DNA from: Candidatus Alistipes intestinigallinarum
GTDB lineage: Bacteria > Bacteroidota > Bacteroidia > Bacteroidales > Rikenellaceae
Assembly (NCBI GenBank): GCA_019115745.1
Contig: DXDA01000056.1
Location: forward strand, 1 to 64,000
DNA: 64,000 nucleotides
Direction of reading: 5' to 3'
Shown here: positions 20,399 to 29,279 of the stretch, piece by piece
How positions within the stretch are numbered: position 1 is the stretch's first letter
How the letters are laid out: each line of letters opens with the position of its first letter
Made by a program: the position numbers and the translations under genes
Notes under the pieces: model-generated
What the model was told of the DNA's origin: nothing
The model's input: the letters and a program-made list of their open reading frames with translations, nothing else
Database searches by the model: none

Positions 20399-21703
20399 TT
20401 ACAGCAGGTCCGTCAGTCGCACGTTGCTCGGTGAGTGGAGGACCTCCTGTTTGAGCTGTTCCACTTCGCGGTTCATGCGGGCCAGTTCGGGGGTTTGTCC
20501 CAGGTCGAGGGTGGTTTGCCCGGTGCGTTCGACGGCTTCGAGGATTCCGTAGACGGTGATCGACGAGAGGTCGTGGGCCGGAGCGAAGGCCACTTCGCGT
20601 TCGCCGTCGCCGTTGCGCACGGCGATGAGCTGCCCGGCCTGCACGAGCTGGAAGAGGATATCGTTGACGATGCGGGTCGGGAGTCCGAGGCGTTCGCGGA
20701 TCGCATCGGTCGAGAGCGTCCCGCCGTGGTCACGAAAATTCCGCGCCACGAGGATCATCACGGCGAGGAGCACCTTGCGGCGCTGGTCGTAGCTGATCCT
20801 GAGCGACTCGCGCTCCTCGGCGAAGCGGCTGATGTTCTGGTAGGCGAACGAGAGCTCGCCGCCGAAGAGGAGGATCTCCCAGGAGGTCTGCATCCAGATG
20901 AGGAAGAGCGGCAGGGCTGCGAAACTGCCGTAGATGGCGTTGTAGGAGGTCATCCAGCGCTGGACGTAGACGTAGCCCCACTGGAAGAGCAGGAAGATGG
21001 TCCCGGCGACGATTCCGGCCATCAGGGCGCTCTGGAACCGCACGCGGGCGTTGGGGATGATCAGGTAGAGCAGGGTGAACATCGTCCAGATGACGACCAT
21101 CGAGGCCAGGCGGGAGAGGGTCGTGAAGTACCACTTGTCGTAGAGACCCAGGGCCTGTTCGATGTAGTTGCCGACGGCATTGGCGAGGATCCAGAGCACG
21201 GGGACGATCATCACCACGGCGATGTAGTCGGTCCACTGGCGGGCGATGCTTCGTTCGACCTTGACCTCCCAGATGTTGTTGAAGGCGTTTTCGATCGACC
21301 CGAAGACGCGGATCACGGCCCAGAAGAGCATCACCAGACCCACGGCGGCCACAACCCCGCCCTGGGTCCGGGCCAGGGCGTTTTCGGCGAATCCGACGAT
21401 GTAGTCGACGGTTTCGGGGTGCTGTGGGAAGAGTTCGTAGAGGTTTTCGACGAGTCCGTCGGCGAGTCCGAATCCCTTCACGACGGCGAAGACCAGGGCC
21501 AGGAGCGGCACGAGCGACATGAGCGTGTAGAAGGTGAGCGCTGCGGAGCGGACCAGCGTTCCGTGTTCGACCAGCCCGCGGGCCGTGTAGAAGAGCAGCC
21601 GGTATTGCTGTACGAGCCACCGCACGACGGGATTGCGCCATTCGTTGACGTCCTCCCGGAAGATCGTGTCGGTAAAGTAGGTGAAGAGTTTTCGGAGTTT
21701 CAT
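20399..21703 (-). CDS. YihY/BrkB family membrane protein
   Basis: Multi-TM; RSAALTFYTLMSLVPLLAL; IYGSFAALPLFLIWMQTSWEILLFGGEL. Confidence 0.9.
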   Translation of the reverse strand: MKLRKLFTYFTDTIFREDVNEWRNPVVRWLVQQYRLLFYTARGLVEHGTLVRSAALTFYTLMSLVPLLALVFAVVKGFGLADGLVENLYELFPQHPETVDYIVGFAENALARTQGGVVAAVGLVMLFWAVIRVFGSIENAFNNIWEVKVERSIARQWTDYIAVVMIVPVLWILANAVGNYIEQALGLYDKWYFTTLSRLASMVVIWTMFTLLYLIIPNARVRFQSALMAGIVAGTIFLLFQWGYVYVQRWMTSYNAIYGSFAALPLFLIWMQTSWEILLFGGELSFAYQNISRFAEERESLRISYDQRRKVLLAVMILVARNFRDHGGTLSTDAIRERLGLPTRIVNDILFQLVQAGQLIAVRNGDGEREVAFAPAHDLSSITVYGILEAVERTGQTTLDLGQTPELARMNREVEQLKQEVLHSPSNVRLTDLL

Positions 21704-21734
21704 GGGCTCGGTCCGCCGTCGCGGTGCTATTCGA

Positions 21735-21742
21735 CAAAGATA
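21735..21742 (-). promoter_or_regulatory. -7 box TATCTTTG for YihY-family gene
   Basis: TAnnTTTG match on minus strand. Confidence 0.5.
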
Positions 21743-21743
21743 G

Positions 21744-22889
21744 CTATTTTAGGCGGATCGCCCAAAAATCGTTCCCGATTTTCGTGAAGGCCATTCGCAG
21801 GTCGGCGCCGGGGCGGGTGCCGAGGCGCCGCATCAACGCTTCGGCCGGGAGCGGAAAGTCGCGTTTGAGAAGTTCGAGGCCGCGGCCTTTCAGCTCGTGT
21901 TTCAGTCTTTTCGGGTCGTAGGGTTCGATTCCGGCGACGGGCAGCACACGTCCGATCACCCCCTGCGGCTCCTCTTCGGCGAACCCGAATCCGAGGTCGC
22001 TCCAGCAGTCGGCCTTCCCGGCCAGGTGGAGCCGCACGAGGCGCGCTTTCTGGAGGGCGACGTCGGGGACCACGAGCCAGCGGTAGCGCGCCGGGTCGAA
22101 TGCCGGGGCTTCGGGCGCCGCACTCCCGGGTTGGGCCGAGAAACTCCCGATTCCGAGTGCGGTGGCCGTAACGAGGGGCCCGGTTCCGTCGGCGTAGACC
22201 ATCACCTCCTTGCATTCGTCGCCCGACGAGACAACCTCTACACGGCTCCCGGGGAAGAGCCGCAGGGCCTCGTCCACATCGAACAGCGGGGAGTTTTTCA
22301 GACAGAGCCGCGGCGCGATCCGGTCGATCGCCGGTTTCAGGGCCACGATGTCGGGCGAGCAGGCTTCGAGCCGCACCTGTTTGCGCCCCTCGGCCGAACG
22401 GCGGTCGGGATCGGCGTAGACCCAGTCGAAGTGCAACCCTTCGCGGTCGAGGAACTCCTCGGCCGAAGAGTTGACGACCTCGATATTCGCAACCCCCATG
22501 CTCGAAAAGTTGTCGGCGGTGATGCGGGCCAGCAGCGGGTCGCGTTCGAGGGCTACGACGCGGCGGAAATGCCGGGCGAGATAGAGCGCATCGACCCCCA
22601 GCCCGCAGGTGAGGTCCAGCACCGTGTCGCCCGTGATCCGCTTGTGGGTGGCCGTTGCCTCGCTCGACGCCTGTTCGAAGGCCCGTGGGGGCAGAATGCA
22701 CTGCGCGGCGGCATACGTCGGGAGTTTGCGCTCGGCGCGTGCGAGGTACTTGACCTGCGTGGCGACGAGCCGCGCATGGGGTACCGTCCGGTCGAGCGCC
22801 ACCTCCAGCGGGTCGCGGCCCCGGGCGGCGGCAATCGCCTGTCGGAGCTCGTCGCTACGGAGCAGTTCGTATTCCTCGACGGTGATCAT
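21744..22889 (-). CDS. Class I SAM-dependent methyltransferase, THUMP-like family
   Basis: DTVLDLTCGLGVDALYLARHFRRVVALERDP SAM motif; DWVYADPDRR. Confidence 0.82.
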   Translation of the reverse strand: MITVEEYELLRSDELRQAIAAARGRDPLEVALDRTVPHARLVATQVKYLARAERKLPTYAAAQCILPPRAFEQASSEATATHKRITGDTVLDLTCGLGVDALYLARHFRRVVALERDPLLARITADNFSSMGVANIEVVNSSAEEFLDREGLHFDWVYADPDRRSAEGRKQVRLEACSPDIVALKPAIDRIAPRLCLKNSPLFDVDEALRLFPGSRVEVVSSGDECKEVMVYADGTGPLVTATALGIGSFSAQPGSAAPEAPAFDPARYRWLVVPDVALQKARLVRLHLAGKADCWSDLGFGFAEEEPQGVIGRVLPVAGIEPYDPKRLKHELKGRGLELLKRDFPLPAEALMRRLGTRPGADLRMAFTKIGNDFWAIRLK

Positions 22890-22907
22890 GGGGCGGAAGG
22901 GTTCGGT

Positions 22908-24386
22908 TTACGGACGCAAAGGTAGGCTTTTTTTCGGTTCCCGACACCCTGCGGCCAGTGTTGCGAGGAGGAAAACCGCATAGAGGAGTACGGTCGTGCG
23001 GCTTCCGAGGCGGAGGTCGGTTGCGCCTCCGGGCAATGCGGCCGTTGCGCGGGCCAGGAGGTTGATCGTCTCGGCGGCCTTGCCCGTCACCAGCCCGAAG
23101 AGCGGTGCGAACCACCCGACGGGCAGGAGCATCCAGAGCGCGCCGCCGAATACCACGACCCCGGCCAGCAGAATGGCCACCGGATTGACGACCAGCCCGG
23201 CCAGGGGGACGATGCCGAAGGTGTGCGAGACGAGCGGAGCCGTAGCCAGTGTGGCCGTCAACCCGATCACGTAGGCGTCGATCACGGCATTCAGCCATCG
23301 GTGCCGGGTCCGGCATCGGCGGCAGAGGGGCACGCCCCAGAGGAGAATCCCCGCGACGGCGAGGAACGAGAGCAGGAAACTCAGGTCGCCGATCCAGTTG
23401 GGATTCCAGAGCAGCATCCCGAAGGCCGCCAGAGCCAGGGCGTTCATGGCGACATACTCCGAAGCTGCTGCGAGCGCCGCCTGCAGGAAGGTGCACATCA
23501 CGGCGGCCCGCACGGCGCTGGGCGGAAATCCGGCTGCGGCGACAAAGAGCCAGATGGCCGCCGCTGCGAGGAGGTTCTTCCAGAGGTGCCCGCGCCGCAG
23601 CAGGGGCAGCCACCAGAGCAGGGCGTTCACCACGACGAAGACAATCCCGGTGTGGAGTCCCGATACGGCCAGCAGGTGCGAAAACCCGCTCCGGGAGTAG
23701 ACCGTACGGAGTTCGGCGGGGATTCCGCGCCGTTCGCCCGCAGCCATCGCCTCGACGACGGCACGGGCTTCGGGAGCCATCGGCAGGCGGTCGAGACGTT
23801 CCACGGCCCGGCGGTGCAGCGAGACACCCCGGGGCTCCTCCCGGTCGAGGATCGCCCGTTCGCCGATCCACAGCGTTCCGGCGTAGCCCCGTCGTTCCAT
23901 CAGCCGCCGGTAGCTCTCGGCACCGCCCTGGAAGGGCTTCACACGACCTCGGCAGCGGATCCGCTCTCCGTCCCGAAGCTCCGTCAGCGAATCGGCATAG
24001 AGCCGGATCCGGGCCTCGGAGGCGTGCCAATGGCCATTCGTCGGGTCGCGCCAGACCGTGACTGCGGCATCGGCCGTCGAGTAGCGCTCCCGCTCGACGG
24101 GAAACCCCTCCACGACAACTTCGTAGGCGGTGTACACCTCCCGCGGGACCGTTATCTCGGGAGTCTGGAGTTGTGCCGCGGCGAATCCCGACGTGAGGAG
24201 CATCGCCACGGCGGCGGCCGCCGACCGGAAGAGCAGGGCCAAGACACCCGTGCAGACGAAAGCCCCTGCGAGAAACCACAGGGGCAGTTCGTACACTCCG
24301 GCCAAGGCAATTCCCGCGGCGAAGGGTGCGAGGAGCTTGACCATCGGCATCCGATTGAGCCGATCCAACAGGCAGGCGATTTTCAT
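22908..24386 (-). CDS. comEC: ComEC/Rec2 family competence protein lacking a C-terminal metallo-beta-lactamase domain
   Basis: GFSHLLAVSGLHTGIVFVVVNALL; PPSAVRAAVMCTFL; multi-TM; 492 aa. Confidence 0.9.
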   Translation of the reverse strand: MKIACLLDRLNRMPMVKLLAPFAAGIALAGVYELPLWFLAGAFVCTGVLALLFRSAAAAVAMLLTSGFAAAQLQTPEITVPREVYTAYEVVVEGFPVERERYSTADAAVTVWRDPTNGHWHASEARIRLYADSLTELRDGERIRCRGRVKPFQGGAESYRRLMERRGYAGTLWIGERAILDREEPRGVSLHRRAVERLDRLPMAPEARAVVEAMAAGERRGIPAELRTVYSRSGFSHLLAVSGLHTGIVFVVVNALLWWLPLLRRGHLWKNLLAAAAIWLFVAAAGFPPSAVRAAVMCTFLQAALAAASEYVAMNALALAAFGMLLWNPNWIGDLSFLLSFLAVAGILLWGVPLCRRCRTRHRWLNAVIDAYVIGLTATLATAPLVSHTFGIVPLAGLVVNPVAILLAGVVVFGGALWMLLPVGWFAPLFGLVTGKAAETINLLARATAALPGGATDLRLGSRTTVLLYAVFLLATLAAGCREPKKSLPLRP

Positions 24387-24419
24387 ACCTGCAAGATAAT
24401 CAAAACAGACGAAAAAAAG

Positions 24420-24827
24420 TCACTCGGGTGAGAGAAAAAGCTCCCATCCGTCGGCCACCTGCCGCATGTCGGCCGGAGCGCCGTTCTCCACGCGCGAGAT
24501 GGCCGCGGCGAGGGGGATCATCGTTCCGGCGTCGCGCGTGTCGAGCGGCTCGTCGGGGTCGATGCCCGTATCGGCGGCCACGGCGCGGATGTAGACCTCG
24601 GTGTGGTTCTCCGAGGGCGGGGCCCAGCGGGAGATCATCCCCCGGATGGTGTCGAGCCCGTAGCGGAGGCGGTAGGTGTCGAGCAGCACGAAGATGGCGC
24701 GGTATCCCCAGGCCAGCGTCTCGAACTCCTTGAAGTCCGGGTCGCGCGAGGGGCGGACTTCGCCCCGGTAGCGGACCTTCGACTGGCGGATGTTTCCCGG
24801 ATTGCGGTTATCGAGTCCTCGGGCCAT
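24420..24827 (-). CDS. Phage P5-like structural/muralytic protein
   Basis: MARGLDNRNPGNIRQSKVRYRGEV...FKEFETLAWGYRAIFVLLDTY; position after holin; ORF start trimmed from 24923. Confidence 0.7.
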   Translation of the reverse strand: MARGLDNRNPGNIRQSKVRYRGEVRPSRDPDFKEFETLAWGYRAIFVLLDTYRLRYGLDTIRGMISRWAPPSENHTEVYIRAVAADTGIDPDEPLDTRDAGTMIPLAAAISRVENGAPADMRQVADGWELFLSPE

Positions 24828-25260
24828 AGTCGTCGTCCTTGATGTGAAGGTGGGACTCCACGCGGCGTTTGGCGTAGCGCCGCAGCCAGCGGAAGAGCGG
24901 GGCCTCGGAGAGCTGTGCGGCATTTTCGAGGAACGACCAGAATTCCACGCCGCAGGTGAATCCGGTGAAGAGCTTGGCGAGGTTCAACTGCATGAAGTCC
25001 AGCACGCAGCGGTCCAGGAGCCAGGCCATGACAATGGCCGTGACGGCGAGTCCCATCTTGACGACCGTGCGCCAGGCCTTGCAGCTTTCGAAGTACCACT
25101 CCCGCCCTTCGCGGCGGGCAACGGCTCGGTCGGCGAAGATCCCCGAGATGAAATCCACGCCGATGAAGAGCAGTGTGGTGATGACGAGCGGATGAATGGG
25201 GGCGAAGAGGGCGGCAACACCGGCCACGACGCCGCTAACGAATCTGAACAAAGCCTCCAT
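24808..25260 (-). CDS. Phage holin family protein
   Basis: MEALFRFVSGVVAGVAALFAPIHPLVITTLLFIGVDFISGIFADR: several TM helices, holin-family-like; start trimmed. Confidence 0.75.
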   Translation of the reverse strand: MEALFRFVSGVVAGVAALFAPIHPLVITTLLFIGVDFISGIFADRAVARREGREWYFESCKAWRTVVKMGLAVTAIVMAWLLDRCVLDFMQLNLAKLFTGFTCGVEFWSFLENAAQLSEAPLFRWLRRYAKRRVESHLHIKDDDYGPRTR

Positions 25261-25708
25261 CGGTCGTACAGCGGTTGAGGATGTTCTTTTCGGGACGGTA
25301 CTCGGGGAATTCGTCCCGGTTGTTTTCGAGATAGGCCGCGGCACGCCGCAGGAGCGTGCGGGCTTCGCAGCGCAGGGCATGGCACAGCCGTTGGCGGGCC
25401 TGTTCGTCGGCGGGCTGGCTCCAGGAGGATTTCGGGGCGGTCGTTCCGCACTGTCCGGTGCGGATGTCGAGCCGCGGCTGCAGGGCGAGCCGGGTGAAGA
25501 GGGCCGTCGGTGCCGCGAGGTATGCGTCGCGGAAGTCGGCATGGTCTCCGGCGAGGAGTTTTTCGTGGAGCTCCGGGCCGATCACCGGAACGATGTAGCG
25601 TTGTTCGGCGGCGGCGATGTCGGCCTCGCCGAACGTGTCGGGCGGGAGGTACTCGCCCTCTCCGAAGGCGAGTTTCAGGACCTGAAGGGGTGAGATGAGC
25701 GTATTCAT
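25235..25708 (-). CDS. Phage head-tail connector-like protein (DUF6712-like)
   Basis: MNTLISPLQVLKLAFGEGEYLPPDTFGEADIAAAEQRYIVPVIG; follows portal. Confidence 0.5.
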   Translation of the reverse strand: MNTLISPLQVLKLAFGEGEYLPPDTFGEADIAAAEQRYIVPVIGPELHEKLLAGDHADFRDAYLAAPTALFTRLALQPRLDIRTGQCGTTAPKSSWSQPADEQARQRLCHALRCEARTLLRRAAAYLENNRDEFPEYRPEKNILNRCTTDGGFVQIR

Positions 25709-25785
25709 GAAAAAGCGGCTTTTTCGGACTTGCGCCGCCGTGCGACGCCCTCCGATCGGGACCGGAGGCCCCGCACGGGCGGCGA

Positions 25786-27012
25786 TCATCCGATGCTTGT
25801 GACGTTGTATTTGGTGATTTCGGAGAGGAAGGCCTGCTGCTTCGGGTCTTCGGGGTCGTAGTCGAGACCGTCGGCCTTGCGGGCCTCCCAGACCTTCATG
25901 TAGATGGGTTTCGAACGGGTCGGCGGGCGGTTGACGATCTGCAGCGAGGAGGTGTCGAGACCGAGGACGGCGGTGATGACCTCGCGGATGGGCTCGGTGA
26001 GTTCGGCCTGTTCGGCGAGGATCACCGTGTTGAGTGCCACCTCGTACTCGTGGAGGATGCGCTCGGCATTGAATCCCGAGGCGTAGTCCAGGCCGCTCAG
26101 GGTCCGGAACCAGGAGTGCGCCACGACGATGTCGCCGACGGCCTGTTCATGCAGGGCCTGCCAGTCGCCTTCGTTCTGAGCGGTGATGGGGATGAAGCGC
26201 GAGTTGTCGTCGTCGCCGCCGTCGCGGATGACGAACATCACCTGCCCGGGATTCCCGGCAAACTTGCGTTCGGCCATCCTGACGATGCGTTCGGCTTCGG
26301 CCTCGCTGTCGACCGTCGAGTCGAGCATCATCACGCCCGACAACTGGAAGGAGTTGTCCAGCCGGGAGATGTTCCAACGGTCGGTCTTGTAGGCGATGGC
26401 CGAGACGTTGAATCCGGCGATGTAGGTCGGGACGCCGTAGTGCTCGAACATGGGTTCGTAATCCTTGTAGTGGACGATTGCGCGGAGGGTCCCGTCCTCC
26501 TGGGGCTCGAAGTTCGGGTAGAGCGGCAGGGTGCGGGCCTCGTCGGGTTTGAAGGCCGACCAGTCGTGGTGGAGGAGGATGTGCTCCGAGTCGCGTGCCA
26601 CGCGGCAGCGGGAGGCGTCCTGGTGGTAGAGCGAGAGGAACGAGTGGTCGGCATCGGTGACGATTTCGAGGAAGGCGTTTCCGAAGAGCGACTTGTCGAA
26701 TGCCAGTTTGTTGAGCACCTGCCTCAGACTCTCCCCGCTTCCGTTCACGCGGCGGACGAATGCCGCCAGGGCGGGCAGTCGAGCCTCGTCGCAGACAAAC
26801 CCCTTTCCGGAGATGTAGTCGGCCTTGTCGTTGATGATGCGGCGATGGGTGGTCGACCGGCGGGCCATCAGGGCGAGGGCTGCGGGGAAGAGGTTGTCGT
26901 CGCCCCAGCGCCAGAAGCGGTCGTTTTCGACCCGCGTCGTACCCAGTGTGACATAGGGGTCCGTGCGATTGGCGACGGCGACGGCGGTTTTGAAGTTTTT
27001 CGCTTTGCTCAT
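25786..27012 (-). CDS. Phage portal protein
   Basis: WGDDNLFP...RRIINDKADYISGKG; FGNAFLEIV; GVMMLDSTVDSEAEAERI portal-family pattern; start trimmed to MSKAKNF. Confidence 0.85.
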   Translation of the reverse strand: MSKAKNFKTAVAVANRTDPYVTLGTTRVENDRFWRWGDDNLFPAALALMARRSTTHRRIINDKADYISGKGFVCDEARLPALAAFVRRVNGSGESLRQVLNKLAFDKSLFGNAFLEIVTDADHSFLSLYHQDASRCRVARDSEHILLHHDWSAFKPDEARTLPLYPNFEPQEDGTLRAIVHYKDYEPMFEHYGVPTYIAGFNVSAIAYKTDRWNISRLDNSFQLSGVMMLDSTVDSEAEAERIVRMAERKFAGNPGQVMFVIRDGGDDDNSRFIPITAQNEGDWQALHEQAVGDIVVAHSWFRTLSGLDYASGFNAERILHEYEVALNTVILAEQAELTEPIREVITAVLGLDTSSLQIVNRPPTRSKPIYMKVWEARKADGLDYDPEDPKQQAFLSEITKYNVTSIG

Positions 27013-27081
27013 GGGAAAATTTCGGATTTCGGGGGAGTGCCGCCACACCCTGTGGCGGGTTGCGGCGGCGCTCGGTGTGAA

Positions 27082-28059
27082 TTACTGTTTGTAGGCGTAG
27101 GTGATCAGGGCATCGTCGAGGAGTGCACATCCGGCCATGAAGACGGCGCGCTGACGGTTCTCCATCTCGTCGGGGTTGTACCACATGCGGACTTCGTTTC
27201 CGGGCATGTCGGCGGTGTTGACGGCCAGGACGAGGTTGCGGCGGTCGGTGAGCAGGCAGAACGACTGGTGGAGGCTCGTGCTCATGAGATAGCTGCCCAT
27301 GCGCACGTCGACGACCGGGATGCCGTGGTATGCGAGGATCTTGCGGCCGTTCACCGAGTCGAGGTACGCGGAGTCTACGCCCTTTTCGTCGAGGTACTTC
27401 TCGTAGAGGTAATAGATGTCCGAGGAGACGAAGTAGGCGAGCTGTCCTTCGGCCTTGAGGTATTGGGCTCTGGGGTCGGCCTGCGTCCAGAGTTCGTCGA
27501 AGAGCTCGACGGCGAAGGTGTTGTTTTCGAGGTCGGCGGCCTGGTAGGTGGAGTTGTAGATGCTCTGTTCGGTGACGAGCTCCTTGATGAGCTTGAGGAA
27601 TCCGTCGAAGGTGTTGTATCCGGATCCTGCCGAGGTGTCTCCGGCCCACATCGTTGCGCGGATGTTCTCGGCAAGGGCCTTGCGGAAGAGTTCGGTTTCG
27701 GCCTGTTCGAGAATCGTCCCGGAGAGGTCCTCCATGTTGACGCCCACGATCGAGGAGACCTTCTCGTAGACCATCGAGAAGTAGTCTGCGGCGGAGAATC
27801 CCAACTCGGCCTTCACGCGCTGGAGGTCGATCGTCTTTTCGAAGCGCTTGGCGGCGCTGCTGCCGGTCCATCCGGCTTCGGTGAACTTCTGAAGGATGTT
27901 CCGCTGTCCGTCCCAGAGTTGGATGTGGGCGGCCTGCGGCATGTTGTAGAGGACGCGGACGCCGAGCTCTTCGGCCGACTGCCCGGTCAGAATCGGCCGG
28001 AAGAAGATGTTTTCGAGGTCGGAACCGGTGTACTGTTTGGCATTTTCAAGGTAAGTCAT
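27082..28059 (-). CDS. Phage major capsid-like protein
   Basis: MTYLENAKQYTGSDLENIFFRPIL...MWAGDTSAGSGYNTFDGFLK...LDSVNGRKILAYHGIPVVDV; located between ClpP and portal. Confidence 0.72.
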   Translation of the reverse strand: MTYLENAKQYTGSDLENIFFRPILTGQSAEELGVRVLYNMPQAAHIQLWDGQRNILQKFTEAGWTGSSAAKRFEKTIDLQRVKAELGFSAADYFSMVYEKVSSIVGVNMEDLSGTILEQAETELFRKALAENIRATMWAGDTSAGSGYNTFDGFLKLIKELVTEQSIYNSTYQAADLENNTFAVELFDELWTQADPRAQYLKAEGQLAYFVSSDIYYLYEKYLDEKGVDSAYLDSVNGRKILAYHGIPVVDVRMGSYLMSTSLHQSFCLLTDRRNLVLAVNTADMPGNEVRMWYNPDEMENRQRAVFMAGCALLDDALITYAYKQ

Positions 28060-28142
28060 GGTTTTTGTTGTTTTTTGAAGGTTTATGATAAGATTCGGCG
28101 TCGGGAAAATCCTTCGGCCTTTTTTTCGGATGCGGGGCGGGG

Positions 28143-29015
28143 TCAGTTGCGGAAACACTTGGCATCCTCGGCATAGGCGCGTTCGTTTGCCGAGCGGATG
28201 GTTTCGCCGCAGGAGGGGTCTTCGCAGGGCCGCACGCGGGTCGGGGCGATCCGCCGTCGGGTCTCCTCGGCGACGATCGACGACCGGCGGTGCAGCTCCC
28301 GCATCTCCGCTTCGGAGTGGAGGATGTTCCGGTCGGCCGCGGGCTGCGGGCCGCTCTTCGCGCCGAGTTCCGCGAGGAGCCGTTTCCAGCCGCGAGCGAT
28401 GTTCTGCGTCAGGGTATTCCCGGCCTGTCGGGCGGGTTCGATCACGCGGTCGGCCAGCCCGGCGGCAATAGCCTCCTCGGGCGAGAGCCAGCGTCCGTTT
28501 CCGTTGTTTTCGGACATCAGGGCTTCGAACTCCTCGGCGGGACGCCCCGAACGGGCGGCGTAGACGGCGGCGATGCGGGCATCGGTCTGGTGGAGGAGCT
28601 CGATCTCGGAGGCGATCTCGGAGGCATTTCCTTCGGTGGCGCAGATCGCGTTGTGGATCAGGTAGAGGGCGTTTTCAGAGATCTCCCGGGCCCCTTCGGA
28701 GGCGGCCTGGGCGATGATCGTGGCGGCCGAGGCGGTGTACCCGTAGCAGCGGGTTACGATCCGTGCGGGGAGCTGGCGCAGGGCGTCGAGGATCAGCAGG
28801 GCGTCGTTGACGTCGCCGCCCGTCGAGCGGATGTTGACCACCACCTCCGGGGCCTCGATCTCGGCGATGCGCCGCAGGGCGTCGCGGAAGCGTTCGTAGG
28901 TTGCCACACGGGCGTCGGGGTCATCGAACTGCCACTCTTCGGGGATTCCGATGGTCCCCTCGATGTCGATCTGGCAGCAGTCGGCGGAGTTGTTGATTTG
29001 GATTTCCGATTTCAT
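28143..29015 (-). CDS. ClpP-like phage head maturation protease
   Basis: VVVNIRSTGGDVNDALLILDAL; Ser context CYGYTASAATIIAQAAS; His context LYLIHNA; SPEEAIAAGLADRV. Confidence 0.85.
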   Translation of the reverse strand: MKSEIQINNSADCCQIDIEGTIGIPEEWQFDDPDARVATYERFRDALRRIAEIEAPEVVVNIRSTGGDVNDALLILDALRQLPARIVTRCYGYTASAATIIAQAASEGAREISENALYLIHNAICATEGNASEIASEIELLHQTDARIAAVYAARSGRPAEEFEALMSENNGNGRWLSPEEAIAAGLADRVIEPARQAGNTLTQNIARGWKRLLAELGAKSGPQPAADRNILHSEAEMRELHRRSSIVAEETRRRIAPTRVRPCEDPSCGETIRSANERAYAEDAKCFRN

Positions 29016-29018
29016 GAT

Positions 29019-29279
29019 TCAGTTTTTGGAGTGGTTGTAGAATGCGTTTCGGGCTTTTTCGTAGGAGCAGCAGAAGGTTGCGGCCGCGACCTCGAAGGCT
29101 TCGCAGCGGGGCATCCCCTGGCGTTGGAGACGCTCCACTTCGTCGCGGATGGCCTGGCGTTCGCAGGCCCGGGCGTCGATGAATCCGCGGTCGAGGAGTT
29201 TGAGGAGCGCCTGCCGGAGCGGGAGACCGCGGACTTCGCGGATCAGCACTTCGGCCAGTTTTTCGTCGATTCGGGTCAT
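29019..29279 (-). CDS. Small cassette protein of unknown function (86 aa)
   Basis: MTRIDEKLAEVLIREVRGLPLRQALLKLL..., overlaps upstream stop; start trimmed. Confidence 0.6.
   Translation of the reverse strand: MTRIDEKLAEVLIREVRGLPLRQALLKLLDRGFIDARACERQAIRDEVERLQRQGMPRCEAFEVAAATFCCSYEKARNAFYNHSKN

Noticed and set aside
26050-28176. 708-aa plus-strand ORF and 574-aa minus alternate-frame ORF across the portal/capsid genes
   Set aside because: Shadow/alternate frames; portal and capsid frames are supported by family-like motifs
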